DNA of 6,701 nt from Candidatus Competibacteraceae bacterium (GTDB taxonomy: Bacteria; Pseudomonadota; Gammaproteobacteria; Competibacterales; Competibacteraceae). Under the pieces are notes generated by a model, which was given only the letters and a program-made list of their open reading frames with translations, did no database searches and was not told the origin of the DNA. The translations under genes and the position numbers were made by a program. The stretch is taken from contig JAAUQA010000182.1 in NCBI GenBank assembly GCA_012032855.1, forward strand, positions 1 to 6,701. Direction: 5' to 3'. Every line of letters begins with the position of its first letter. The first letter of the stretch is position 1. Shown one piece after another: positions 1 to 5,709 of this stretch.

Positions 1-129
1 CGGTAATTAATTGGTAGTAGTTTTACCAGCTAATCTATCTTGATATTCTTTCACAAGGTCCCGGCGACGTTGCTCCTCGCTAGTCTCAGCTAACGAAATT
101 TTCTCCTTCAATACCACTTTGTGCTGTGC
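1..129. other. Unidentified AT-richer segment next to the dnaB break
   Basis: This stretch is clearly richer in A+T than the rest of the window and cannot be read as the continuation of DnaB in any frame. On the minus strand, in the same phase as the dnaB remnant, the frame stays open after the TAG at 130-132 until a TAA at 7-9. That gives about 40 codons of charged, Lys/Glu/Arg-rich helical-looking sequence with no ATG and no clear ribosome binding site. It could be the end of a gene from another locus, an insertion edge, or an assembly join. No terminal inverted repeat or transposase motif is visible. I do not recognise the peptide. Confidence 0.4.
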
Positions 130-696
130 CTAGTTGAGATAAAGCAGCTTCTTGAGCAGTAGATCTTTGATGCTGGTAAATCCTTGCTGAGTACGGACGC
201 CTTGTTCTGCAATGGCAAATACCTGTTGCTCCGCCTCGTCCAGGATTTCCCGGCTGTCCCGCCCGTTCGGGTTGTAGCCTTTGTCGGCGATTTCCGTGCC
301 GATCCGGATGAGCTGGCGCATGATCGACCGCTCCCGGACAATATCGGCGTAAGCGACGATATTCGCAGCGCTCGGGGTATCGCGCACCAGCGTACCCAAA
401 TAAGCGAAGCCGCTGGCTTCTTCCAGTTGATTACTGCGCTCCAGCCACTCAGCCAAGGTTCACCAGCTCGACGAAAAGGGGATCCTTTTTTCCGCCAAGT
501 GCTGAACTGCATGAAAAATCAGCCGATGGTCACTGCGGTAAAAATCGTGCTCCGTGAGTCGATCGGCGACCCGATCCCAGGCACTATTATCCAGCATCAA
601 TCCACCGATGACCGATTGTTCGGCTTCAATGGAATGAGGAGGAATCCGCAATGACTCGGACTCAACGCCAAGGCGTTTGGACGTAGGGGTACGCAT
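130..696 (-). pseudogene. dnaB: dnaB replicative helicase, truncated and interrupted
   Basis: DnaB is the hexameric helicase that unwinds DNA at the replication fork and recruits primase. The first 74 or so residues read as a typical DnaB N-terminus, including IPPHSIEAEQSVIGGLMLDN. After a TGA at 460-462 the same frame resumes with TLAEWLE, then GFAYLGTLV and TPSAANIVAYADIVRERS. Between the Phe codon and the Thr codon there are 15 nt, where DnaB proteins normally have three residues (Asp-Val-Val or similar); this suggests compensating indels. Homology stops at about position 150, at the start of the linker helix (SIKDLLLK), and a TAG follows at 130-132. About 187 codons remain against about 470 in E. 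coli, so the RecA-like ATPase domain with its Walker motifs is absent. The ATG at 694-696 is the only in-frame start. The gene lies last in the operon, behind rplI. A chimeric assembly or sequencing error is the main alternative to true decay. Confidence 0.88.
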
Positions 697-819
697 AACA
701 ACGATCTCGGGAACCGAACAACGTCCTGCAGTAAAAGGCTTAACGTACCGAGATGAGTCTAGCGCAAAGTCAAGACTCGGGGGAGAACGAACCCACTATT
801 TAGCAGCGCAGCGCCAGGG

Positions 820-1266
820 TTACTCGGCAATCACGTTAACCCGTATCTGGGTCTGAACATCGCTATGCAATACAACATCGACGTCGTACTCGCCCAATTG
901 ACGAATCGGTCCCTGTGAGATCCGGACTTCACGTTTGTGTATCGTGACGCCGTTGCTCGCAACCGCAGAGGCGATGTCGGAAGGTCCGACCGAACCGAAT
1001 AAACGGCCTTCGTTACCGGCTTTAACCGCCAAGGTAACGACCACTTGAGACAACTGCTCGGCACGAGTCTTGGCATCCGCCAATGCGTCGGCAGCTGCCG
1101 CTTCCAATTCCGCTCGGCGGGCTTCAAAACGCTCAATATTGACCGGCGTAGCCTCAGTGGCCTTGCCTTTAGGAATGAGATAATTGCGTCCATAGCCCGA
1201 CTTTACCGAAACACGATCACCCAGTTGGCCCAAGTGCTCAACTCTCTGCAATAGAATGACTTCCAT
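820..1266 (-). CDS. rplI: 50S ribosomal protein L9
   Basis: L9 binds 23S rRNA through its N-terminal domain and projects a second domain from the large subunit on a long helix; it influences translational fidelity. The protein has 148 residues, the usual bacterial length. Residues 1-40 carry the family signature: MEVILLQRVEHLGQLGD, then GYGRNYLIP and the A-x-x-A-T stretch. An Ala/Glu-rich helix covers about residues 41-75. The C-terminal domain follows with GRLFGSVGPSDIA and ends in an alternating hydrophobic strand. The ATG start gives the canonical first residue. A weak GGGG lies about 10 nt upstream, so translation may depend on coupling to the gene before it. It sits 37 nt behind the broken DUF2232 gene and 123 nt before dnaB. 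It is intact, unlike both of those neighbours. Confidence 0.97.
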   Translation of the reverse strand: MEVILLQRVEHLGQLGDRVSVKSGYGRNYLIPKGKATEATPVNIERFEARRAELEAAAADALADAKTRAEQLSQVVVTLAVKAGNEGRLFGSVGPSDIASAVASNGVTIHKREVRISQGPIRQLGEYDVDVVLHSDVQTQIRVNVIAE

Positions 1267-1303
1267 TGGTTAAAACCCCATAACATTGAAATCAGAAGAT
1301 AGT

Positions 1304-2209
1304 TTATACCTTGCCCGGCTTCGGCGAACTGAACCGTGCACGGACATCTCCCCAAGCATCGATAATTCCCAGCAAACAGAGTAGCAGCAGCATTTGCGGC
1401 AAGGCCAAAATCATCAATACGTACAAACCGATCAGCCAAAACCGTGCCATGCCGGCTTTAGCCACCACTCCGTGGCTTACCGCCAGACCCTGCACCGTAT
1501 ACAGGACGCTAACAATAACACTACACTGTTAAGCCAGGGTGCATTGATAATGGCTGCCAAAACGCACAGCGCTAGTGTCAATCCGGCGGTTTGCCGACCC
1601 AACCGAAGTTCGTGAAATTCTCGACCAAATCCCCCCCGGGTTGAACAACAATGCCTGCCACCAACGGCCCAATAACAGACCGCACAGCAAAGAAGCCAAG
1701 CCATTGGCGAATATCAATCCCAACACCAAAGGAGACAAATAATCCAGCAACTGCTCAAGAATCTGCGGCTCGCGCTCGGCTAAGCCCAACTGGATCAGCA
1801 TGGGCTTGAGCAACTGCTCAAGCAGCGTTCGACCCCATTGCGTCACATCGCCAATCATCAAGGCGAAAATCAACATGGCCAAGGCCGTAAATAACACGCT
1901 CAAACGGAGGGTTTGGGCCAGCGAGACGGTATAGCGCAGCGTAACCGCCAAACCCCACAGCGGCAACCAGAATAGCCCTAACAAGACAACGGTCGGCATT
2001 GCGGAACCGGCCATTACACCGAGCAAGATCCCCGCAATTGCCGTGGACAATAACAGGGTAATCAACCCTTCCTGTGCGCCCCGACGCAGCGTCACCAAAG
2101 CCAGAGCCGCACCGCTGAACAGATTCAACAACGGCATGACGCCAGACACCACGATGACCATCGCGGCCTGGGAACGGCCTTGCATCACAAAGGACGCCAG
2201 ACTACGCAT
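1304..2209 (-). pseudogene. DUF2232 family integral membrane protein, two frameshifts
   Basis: This is the multi-spanning membrane protein commonly found between rpsR and rplI in gammaproteobacteria; its function is unknown. The first phase runs from the ATG at 2209 through several hydrophobic segments to FNPGG, then loses family-like sequence and hits a stop at 1529. At 1631-1637 there are seven C on the plus strand. With one fewer, the reading continues as FGREFHELRLGRQTAGLTLA and a further membrane segment. Near 1505-1520 a second, opposite shift is needed to return to the first phase, which continues LYTVQGLAVSHGVVAKAGM and two hydrophobic segments to the TAA at 1304-1306. The two shifts cancel. 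Restored length is about 301 residues, as expected for the family. No strong ribosome binding site precedes the start. Phase variation at the G tract, real decay or read errors are all possible. Confidence 0.8.
1804..1823. repeat. 9-bp inverted repeat inside the DUF2232 gene
   Basis: GCTTGAGCA, two bases, then TGCTCAAGC form a perfect inverted repeat. The related string GCAACTGCTCAAG occurs both at 1746-1758 and at 1810-1822. Both copies encode Leu-Glu-Gln-Leu-Leu in amphipathic stretches of the protein, so repeated protein sequence is the simplest explanation. Confidence 0.5.
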
Positions 2210-2261
2210 GGATTATAAAATCAGGGTGATGGGGTAACGATAACGCGTTGTGTCTGTGTAC

Positions 2262-2486
2262 TCAGTGGCGATCGCAGTAAGGCAGCAACGCGAGAAAACG
2301 GGCACGCTTAATAGCGGTTGCCAGCTGTCTTTGATAACGCGCTTTAGTGCCGGTAATCCGACTAGGCACAATTTTGCCGGTTTCGGTAATGTAGTTTTTC
2401 AACGTATTAATATCCTTGTAGTCAATCTCCTTAACGCCGTCGGCCGTAAAACGACAGAATTTTTTACGACGGAAGAAACGTGACAT
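2262..2486 (-). CDS. rpsR: 30S ribosomal protein S18
   Basis: S18 is a small-subunit platform protein that binds 16S rRNA as a heterodimer with S6. The 74-residue product matches the bacterial family over its whole length. It has a basic Arg-rich start ending in [14 protein letters not shown], then the core [27 protein letters not shown], and a basic tail ending LLPYCDRH. The frame is open for 19 codons upstream, but the ATG at 2484-2486 is chosen for two reasons. It gives the canonical MSRFFRR start, and a GAGG ribosome binding site lies 8 nt before it (plus-strand 2495-2498). It follows the broken priB by 17 nt and precedes the DUF2232 gene by 52 nt. Presence in one operon with rpsF fits stoichiometric production of the S6:S18 pair. 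Confidence 0.98.
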   Translation of the reverse strand: MSRFFRRKKFCRFTADGVKEIDYKDINTLKNYITETGKIVPSRITGTKARYQRQLATAIKRARFLALLPYCDRH

Positions 2487-2503
2487 AGTGCTGTCCTCAA
2501 GTA

Positions 2504-2793
2504 TTAGGAATTTTCCAGGATTGCGATGTATTGGGCATGTCATACCAACCTGGATTCTGCTTGACGATTATTAGTGCGACTGATGACCCCGCTTACCCTG
2601 ATCAACACGTCAGACGATAGCTGATCGGGCTTGACGGCCAGCTCGCCGTCGCAGGCCAACACCGCGATATAACAATGGGCTTGACGGGGAAACTTTGCTT
2701 CCTGTTGTTGAGAAAGCAGCCAATCCGGCAAGGAGGCAACAAGCGACCAAACAGCCGCAGGTGATTATCCGGCAATAGGTCCGACGCGGCCAT
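2504..2793 (-). pseudogene. priB: priB primosomal replication protein N, internal deletion and nonsense codon
   Basis: PriB is a small OB-fold single-stranded-DNA-binding protein that links PriA to the DnaB loader during replication restart. The ATG at 2791-2793 lies 8 nt after the rpsF stop and starts a PriB-like N-terminus with NHLRLFGRLLPP. The reading then shifts phase: SQQQEAKFPRQAHCYIAVLA, VLIRVSGVISR and SRLV are recognisable in another frame. About 25 nt seem to be missing at the shift, where PriB proteins carry the Ser-Pro-x-Gly-x-Pro strand: the span is 290 nt against 315 for the 104-residue E. coli gene. After SRLV a TGA at 2540-2542 replaces the usual Leu codon. The same frame then continues [11 protein letters not shown] to a TAA at 2504-2506, which looks like the normal PriB end. 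Identity rests on position in the operon and on these motifs. Confidence 0.82.
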
Positions 2794-2801
2794 GATTCAC
2801 A

Positions 2802-3203
2802 TCAAGCAGCGTCTTCAGCCTCATCCCCATCGTCAGCAGAATCACTATCGGAGCGAGAGTCCCGCGTATCCGAGTCCCGCGAGTCGCGGGCTTTGACCAA
2901 GGGCGATGGCTCGGTATCAGGCCCATGACGACGCATCACCAGATGGCGAATCACCGCGTCATTGAATTGAAATGCGCTGGTTAATTCATCCACTACGGGC
3001 TGATTACACTCGATATTCATCAGCACGTAATGTGCCTTATGAATTTTATTGATGGGATAAGCCAACTGACGGCGACCCCAATCTTCCAAGCGATGAATCG
3101 CACCATCGTCGCTTTCGATCATATGGCGATATCGCTCAACCATAGCGGGAACTTGCTCGCTTTGATCGGGATGCACTAAAAACACGACTTCATAATGCCG
3201 CAT
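2802..3203 (-). CDS. rpsF: 30S ribosomal protein S6
   Basis: S6 pairs with S18 on the platform of the 30S subunit. The product has 133 residues, against 131 in E. coli. It opens with [19 protein letters not shown], then [25 protein letters not shown] and [13 protein letters not shown], all standard S6 elements. Residues after about 105 form a low-complexity tail of Asp, Ser and Arg that turns acidic at the end. Acidic tails are known in gammaproteobacterial S6, where RimK can add glutamates. The frame is open 11 codons further upstream, but the chosen ATG gives the family start, and an AAGGGG ribosome binding site lies 5 nt before it. First gene of the operon; its stop is 8 nt from the priB start, which suggests translational coupling. 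Confidence 0.98.
   Translation of the reverse strand: MRHYEVVFLVHPDQSEQVPAMVERYRHMIESDDGAIHRLEDWGRRQLAYPINKIHKAHYVLMNIECNQPVVDELTSAFQFNDAVIRHLVMRRHGPDTEPSPLVKARDSRDSDTRDSRSDSDSADDGDEAEDAA
2876..2890. repeat. GC hairpin in the rpsF tail
   Basis: CCCGCG, three bases, then CGCGGG form a 6-bp perfect stem. A related 10-base string, GAGTCCCGCG, occurs twice 15 bases apart (2857-2866 and 2872-2881). These bases encode the Arg-Asp-Ser repeats of the S6 tail, so the pattern may only reflect repeated codons. The transcript could still fold here, just before priB. Confidence 0.45.
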
Positions 3204-3205
3204 GA

Positions 3206-3221
3206 AATCCCCTTTCGGATT
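3206..3221 (-). promoter_or_regulatory. Candidate S6:S18 autoregulatory leader hairpin at the rpsF start
   Basis: In the transcript, AAUCC pairs with GGAUU around a six-base loop (GAAAGG). A CCG sits at the top of the 5' strand. The 3' side contains part of the GGGG ribosome binding site and ends 2 nt before the rpsF ATG. Bacterial rpsF operons are known to carry a leader RNA motif with an exposed CCG that mimics the S6:S18 site in 16S rRNA and allows feedback control. The fit here is by eye and covers only the terminal hairpin. A second small stem (TGCTT/AAGCA) lies about 30 nt further upstream. Confidence 0.45.
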
Positions 3222-3285
3222 GAAGCTCCCCCTCATCTGATGCTTGAGAGTGAAGCAAGGAGTTTAAATTTAGGTAAAGAGGTTA

Positions 3286-3314
3286 ATCGTATAAGCAAAT
3301 CCAATTGCATGCAA
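3286..3314 (-). promoter_or_regulatory. Candidate sigma-70 promoter of the rpsF operon
   Basis: On the minus strand TTGCAT (3309-3314) and TACGAT (3286-3291) are separated by 17 bases. TTG and TA..AT match the consensus; the other positions do not. It would start transcription roughly 75 nt before rpsF and leave a leader containing the hairpin described separately. It is the best candidate in the divergent intergenic region, but the match is only moderate. Confidence 0.45.
3305..3314. repeat. Perfect 10-bp palindrome TTGCATGCAA
   Basis: TTGCATGCAA is its own reverse complement. It covers the proposed -35 box of the rpsF promoter and lies 19 nt before the transpeptidase-like reading frame on the other strand. 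It could be an operator acting on one or both directions, or chance; no regulator is suggested by the sequence. Confidence 0.4.
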
Positions 3315-3332
3315 CAATGATGTAACATCAGA

Positions 3333-4009
3333 TTGAAGCGAGCCGGGTCGCTGCGACTGCAGCTGGTGAAACACACGATGCCTGAGAGAAAACGCACGGT
3401 CGTAGAGGCGATTGATCAGTACAGCTCGGGAACTACAAAAAGATTGACTCACTATTTCCAGCTAGTTCGAGCTTATGGCATACCCGAGAAAATGCTTTTC
3501 TTGGCTATCAAGGATAAGCACGTATTGGAGGTATGGGCCAGAACAAGAATGGGTTGGCAACCAATCAAACACTACCCGGTGCTAGCGGCCAGTGGGACGT
3601 TGGGACCCAAACTGTGCGAAGGTGATCGGCAAGTACCGGAAGGCATATATCGGATCAAGTCCCTTAATCCGAATAGCGCCTATCATCTCTCTTTAGAGCT
3701 TGATTATCCGAACGCCTTCGATCTACGACAAGCCGAGCGCGATGGCCGCAACAATCCGGGGTCCGCTATATGCATTCACGGCAAGGCGGTCTCTGTCGGG
3801 TGTCTTGCTATGGGCGATACCGCTATCGAAGAGTTGTATTCACCGTGGTGCACATGGGTAAAGACAAGATAAGCGTCGTTATATCGCCTACTGATCCCCG
3901 CCTTAGCACACTTGTTCCACCTAGCGGCGCACCGCAATGGACCACTGTGTTGTACGAGAACATTGAGCGGACCATAGCCGACATCTTCCAAACCCAGCCC
4001 GATCCTTGA
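3333..4009 (+). pseudogene. L,D-transpeptidase (YkuD/ErfK-type) family gene, frameshifted
   Basis: L,D-transpeptidases of this type act in the periplasm on peptidoglycan or outer-membrane protein links, using a Cys in a H-x(7)-C pattern. Family motifs are clear: RLTHYF, AIKDKHVLEVWAR, YPVLAASG, GPKLCEGDRQVPEGIYRI, LNPNSAYHLSL, YPNAFD, then IHGKAVSVGCLAMGD with catalytic-type His149 and Cys157. At about 3840-3846, just after EELYS, the frame shifts. The first frame ends at 3872. One base more would continue as VVHMGKDKISVVISPTD to the TGA at 4007-4009, which is the expected family ending (restored length about 225 residues). No hydrophobic signal peptide is visible in front of VVEAIDQYSSG. The start is uncertain: TTG at 3333 or ATG at 3378, neither with a good ribosome binding site. 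The rhomboid gene starts 7 nt after the restored stop, so the break looks recent or artefactual. Confidence 0.8.
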
Positions 4010-4016
4010 GCCACTA

Positions 4017-5138
4017 TTGGACAATCTCAGTTTTCACGACAAGCTGCTGCGCGTCACCCCTAATCTCTATGTCACTCCGGCGTTAATCGGGGTAAATCTG
4101 TTGGTTTTCATGGTCATGGGGTTTGTGGGTACAGGGATTGAGGCGAGTGACAACAGGCTTTACTTGAACTGGGGCGGCAATTTCCGACCGTTGACCGCCA
4201 GTGGAGAATGGTGGCGGTTGTTGACCAGCGCTTTCCTGCATGTCGGCATTGTGCATTTGCTATTCAATCTGTGGGTGCTGTTTGAGGCAGGTCGTTTGGT
4301 GGAACGACTGTATGGTAATGGTTATTTCGCTTTTATTTATGCCGGCTCGGCATTGACCGGTAGCCTAAGCAGTATCCTCTGGTACGAACACCGCATCAGT
4401 GTCGGCGCTTCGGGAGCCATTTTCGGAGTATACGGAGCACTGCTCGCCTACCTGCTCATCAGGCGGCATACCCTACCGCCGTTTATCACCAGATACCTGC
4501 TGGTGATCGCTGCGTTGTTCATCAGCGTATCAATGAGTTACGGTTTATTCCAACCAGGCATCGACAACGCCGCACATGTCGGCGGTTTGCTCGGTGGTTT
4601 CTTGCTTGGCATTCCCTTATCCAGACTCTTGGAGCCGCAGTTCAGAATCAAACGTGTCGGGAAACGGCTATTAGTCGGTATCGCGGGACTGCTGAGCGTA
4701 ACCGCAGTGATGGTGAGCTATGTGCCGAAACCCGTTTATGATGTCAAAAAAGAATTGGCGTTTCAGGACAACATAGACTGGTTCAGAACTCAGGAGGAAA
4801 CCGCTAATGCCGCCTATAACCGTTTGATCGGCGAGGCTAAGCAGGGAATGATTTCGGAGCAGCAACTGGCCGATCAGTTGGAAGCGGAGGCGTTGACACT
4901 CTGGCAAAGCATCGTCCGGCGCTTTTCAAGTCAATCGCTCAGCGAAGAATCGCCATCATTTAAAGCCTATCAGTTAACCAGCGAATTTTCCCAAGTCCGC
5001 CGCGACGCCTTAATCGCCTTAATCGACAGCTTGCGGACTCAGGATCAAGCCGACTTCCAAGCCTTTCGCACGTTACAAGCGAAAGCGGAACAGCTGCTTG
5101 AAGAGATGCAACAACTCGCGGCTGAAGAGACGCGTTAA
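4017..5138 (+). CDS. Rhomboid-family intramembrane serine protease
   Basis: Rhomboids cleave membrane proteins within or near the bilayer. The 373-residue protein has a first membrane segment at about 19-38 and then WGGNFRPLTASGEWWRLLTS. The His-x3-Asn motif (His80, Asn84 in HLLFN) corresponds to the oxyanion residues of GlpG. Ser132 in GASGAIFG and His187 in DNAAHVGG supply the catalytic pair. A further hydrophobic segment lies at about 217-236. The last 130 residues are soluble, rich in Glu, Gln and Ala, and look helical or coiled-coil; this tail is longer than in minimal rhomboids. The start is TTG at 4017, the only plausible start after an in-frame stop at 3975-3977. It lies 7 nt after the transpeptidase stop with only GAG as a weak ribosome binding site, so coupling is likely. 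The peroxidase gene follows by 46 nt. Confidence 0.92.
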   Translation: MDNLSFHDKLLRVTPNLYVTPALIGVNLLVFMVMGFVGTGIEASDNRLYLNWGGNFRPLTASGEWWRLLTSAFLHVGIVHLLFNLWVLFEAGRLVERLYGNGYFAFIYAGSALTGSLSSILWYEHRISVGASGAIFGVYGALLAYLLIRRHTLPPFITRYLLVIAALFISVSMSYGLFQPGIDNAAHVGGLLGGFLLGIPLSRLLEPQFRIKRVGKRLLVGIAGLLSVTAVMVSYVPKPVYDVKKELAFQDNIDWFRTQEETANAAYNRLIGEAKQGMISEQQLADQLEAEALTLWQSIVRRFSSQSLSEESPSFKAYQLTSEFSQVRRDALIALIDSLRTQDQADFQAFRTLQAKAEQLLEEMQQLAAEETR

Positions 5139-5184
5139 CAAACCCCTACGACGTATCATTGATTATTCATTGCGAGGAGCTCAG

Positions 5185-5658
5185 ATGACGGCGCATGACT
5201 TTGATTTTACTACTCTAGACCAGCAACCCTTGGCACTGAAAAACTTTAAGGGACACCCGATACTGATTGTAAACACCGCTTCGGAATGCGGTTACACGCC
5301 ACAATATGCGGATTTGCAAACACTCTGGGAAAGTTATCGGGACCGGGGTTTAATCGTGCTGGGCGTGCCTTCCAACGACTTCGGGCAGCAGGAACCCGGC
5401 GAGGAAGAGACGATACGCGCATTTTGCACGGCAAACTTCGGCATCGACTTTCCGCTAACGGCGAAGCAACGCGTTATCGGCGGGGACGCGCATCCGTTCT
5501 ATCGCTGGATTGCCGAGCAAGTCGGCGAAGACGGGGCGCCACGTTGGAATTTCTACAAATACTTGCTTGATGGGGACGGTAACTTGGTGGACATGTGGCC
5601 CTCGCGCGTCGAGCCGCTTGACCAAGAGATCACCGCTGCCATTGCAGCGGTGCTGTAA
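5185..5658 (+). CDS. Glutathione peroxidase family thiol peroxidase
   Basis: Enzymes of this family reduce hydrogen peroxide and organic hydroperoxides. Many bacterial Cys forms use thioredoxin rather than glutathione. The 157-residue protein has the peroxidatic Cys35 in NTASECGYTPQY. The second motif is VPSNDFGQQEPG, in which Asp65 occupies the place of the usual catalytic Gln. Trp121 and Asn122 in RWNFYKYLLDGDGNLV complete the active site. Cys81 in AFCTANFGIDFP lies where thioredoxin-dependent members carry the resolving Cys. There is no signal peptide, so it should be cytoplasmic. The frame is open further upstream, but the ATG at 5185 has an AGGAG site 6 nt before it and starts the family fold. 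It may be cotranscribed with the rhomboid gene, whose stop is 46 nt upstream. Confidence 0.94.
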   Translation: MTAHDFDFTTLDQQPLALKNFKGHPILIVNTASECGYTPQYADLQTLWESYRDRGLIVLGVPSNDFGQQEPGEEETIRAFCTANFGIDFPLTAKQRVIGGDAHPFYRWIAEQVGEDGAPRWNFYKYLLDGDGNLVDMWPSRVEPLDQEITAAIAAVL

Positions 5659-5664
5659 TCAGCA

Positions 5665-5696
5665 GCGGCTTGGAGACCACTCGATTTCCAAGCCGC
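5665..5696. terminator. Candidate bidirectional terminator between convergent genes
   Basis: GCGGCTTGGA at 5665-5674 pairs perfectly with TCCAAGCCGC at 5687-5696 around a 12-base loop. It begins 7 nt after the peroxidase stop and ends 13 nt from the stop of the converging repeat-protein gene, where a shared terminator is expected. Neither strand has a clear U-run after the stem, so it is not a textbook intrinsic terminator. Confidence 0.65.
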
Positions 5697-5709
5697 ATAT
5701 ATCGGCTTA

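Noticed and set aside
184..654. Long plus-strand open frame over the dnaB remnant
   Set aside because: It is the antisense of a region whose minus strand reads as conserved DnaB sequence; no ribosome binding site or family resemblance.
130..696. Intein or intron insertion in dnaB
   Set aside because: DnaB inteins sit at the ATP-binding or later conserved motifs, not in the linker. No splicing or homing motifs are visible in the sequence present.
755..778. GAGTCT/AGACTC inverted repeat between rplI and dnaB as a terminator
   Set aside because: Only a 6-bp stem with a 12-base loop and no U-run, and it competes with another CCGAG/CTCGG pairing.
460..2542. TGA codons inside both dnaB (460-462) and priB (2540-2542) as possible recoding or a variant genetic code
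   Set aside because: rpsR, rpsF and the repeat-protein gene use TGA as a normal stop. The dnaB site also has extra bases and priB has a separate deletion, so decay or error explains both better.
3269..3295. Plus-strand promoter (TATAAG at 3290-3295) for the transpeptidase gene
   Set aside because: No acceptable -35 box at the right distance; it overlaps the better minus-strand candidate.
3235..3333. 8-bp inverted repeat ATCTGATG / CATCAGAT flanking the rpsF promoter region
   Set aside because: Arms are 83 bases apart and short; it does not form an obvious element end and may be chance.
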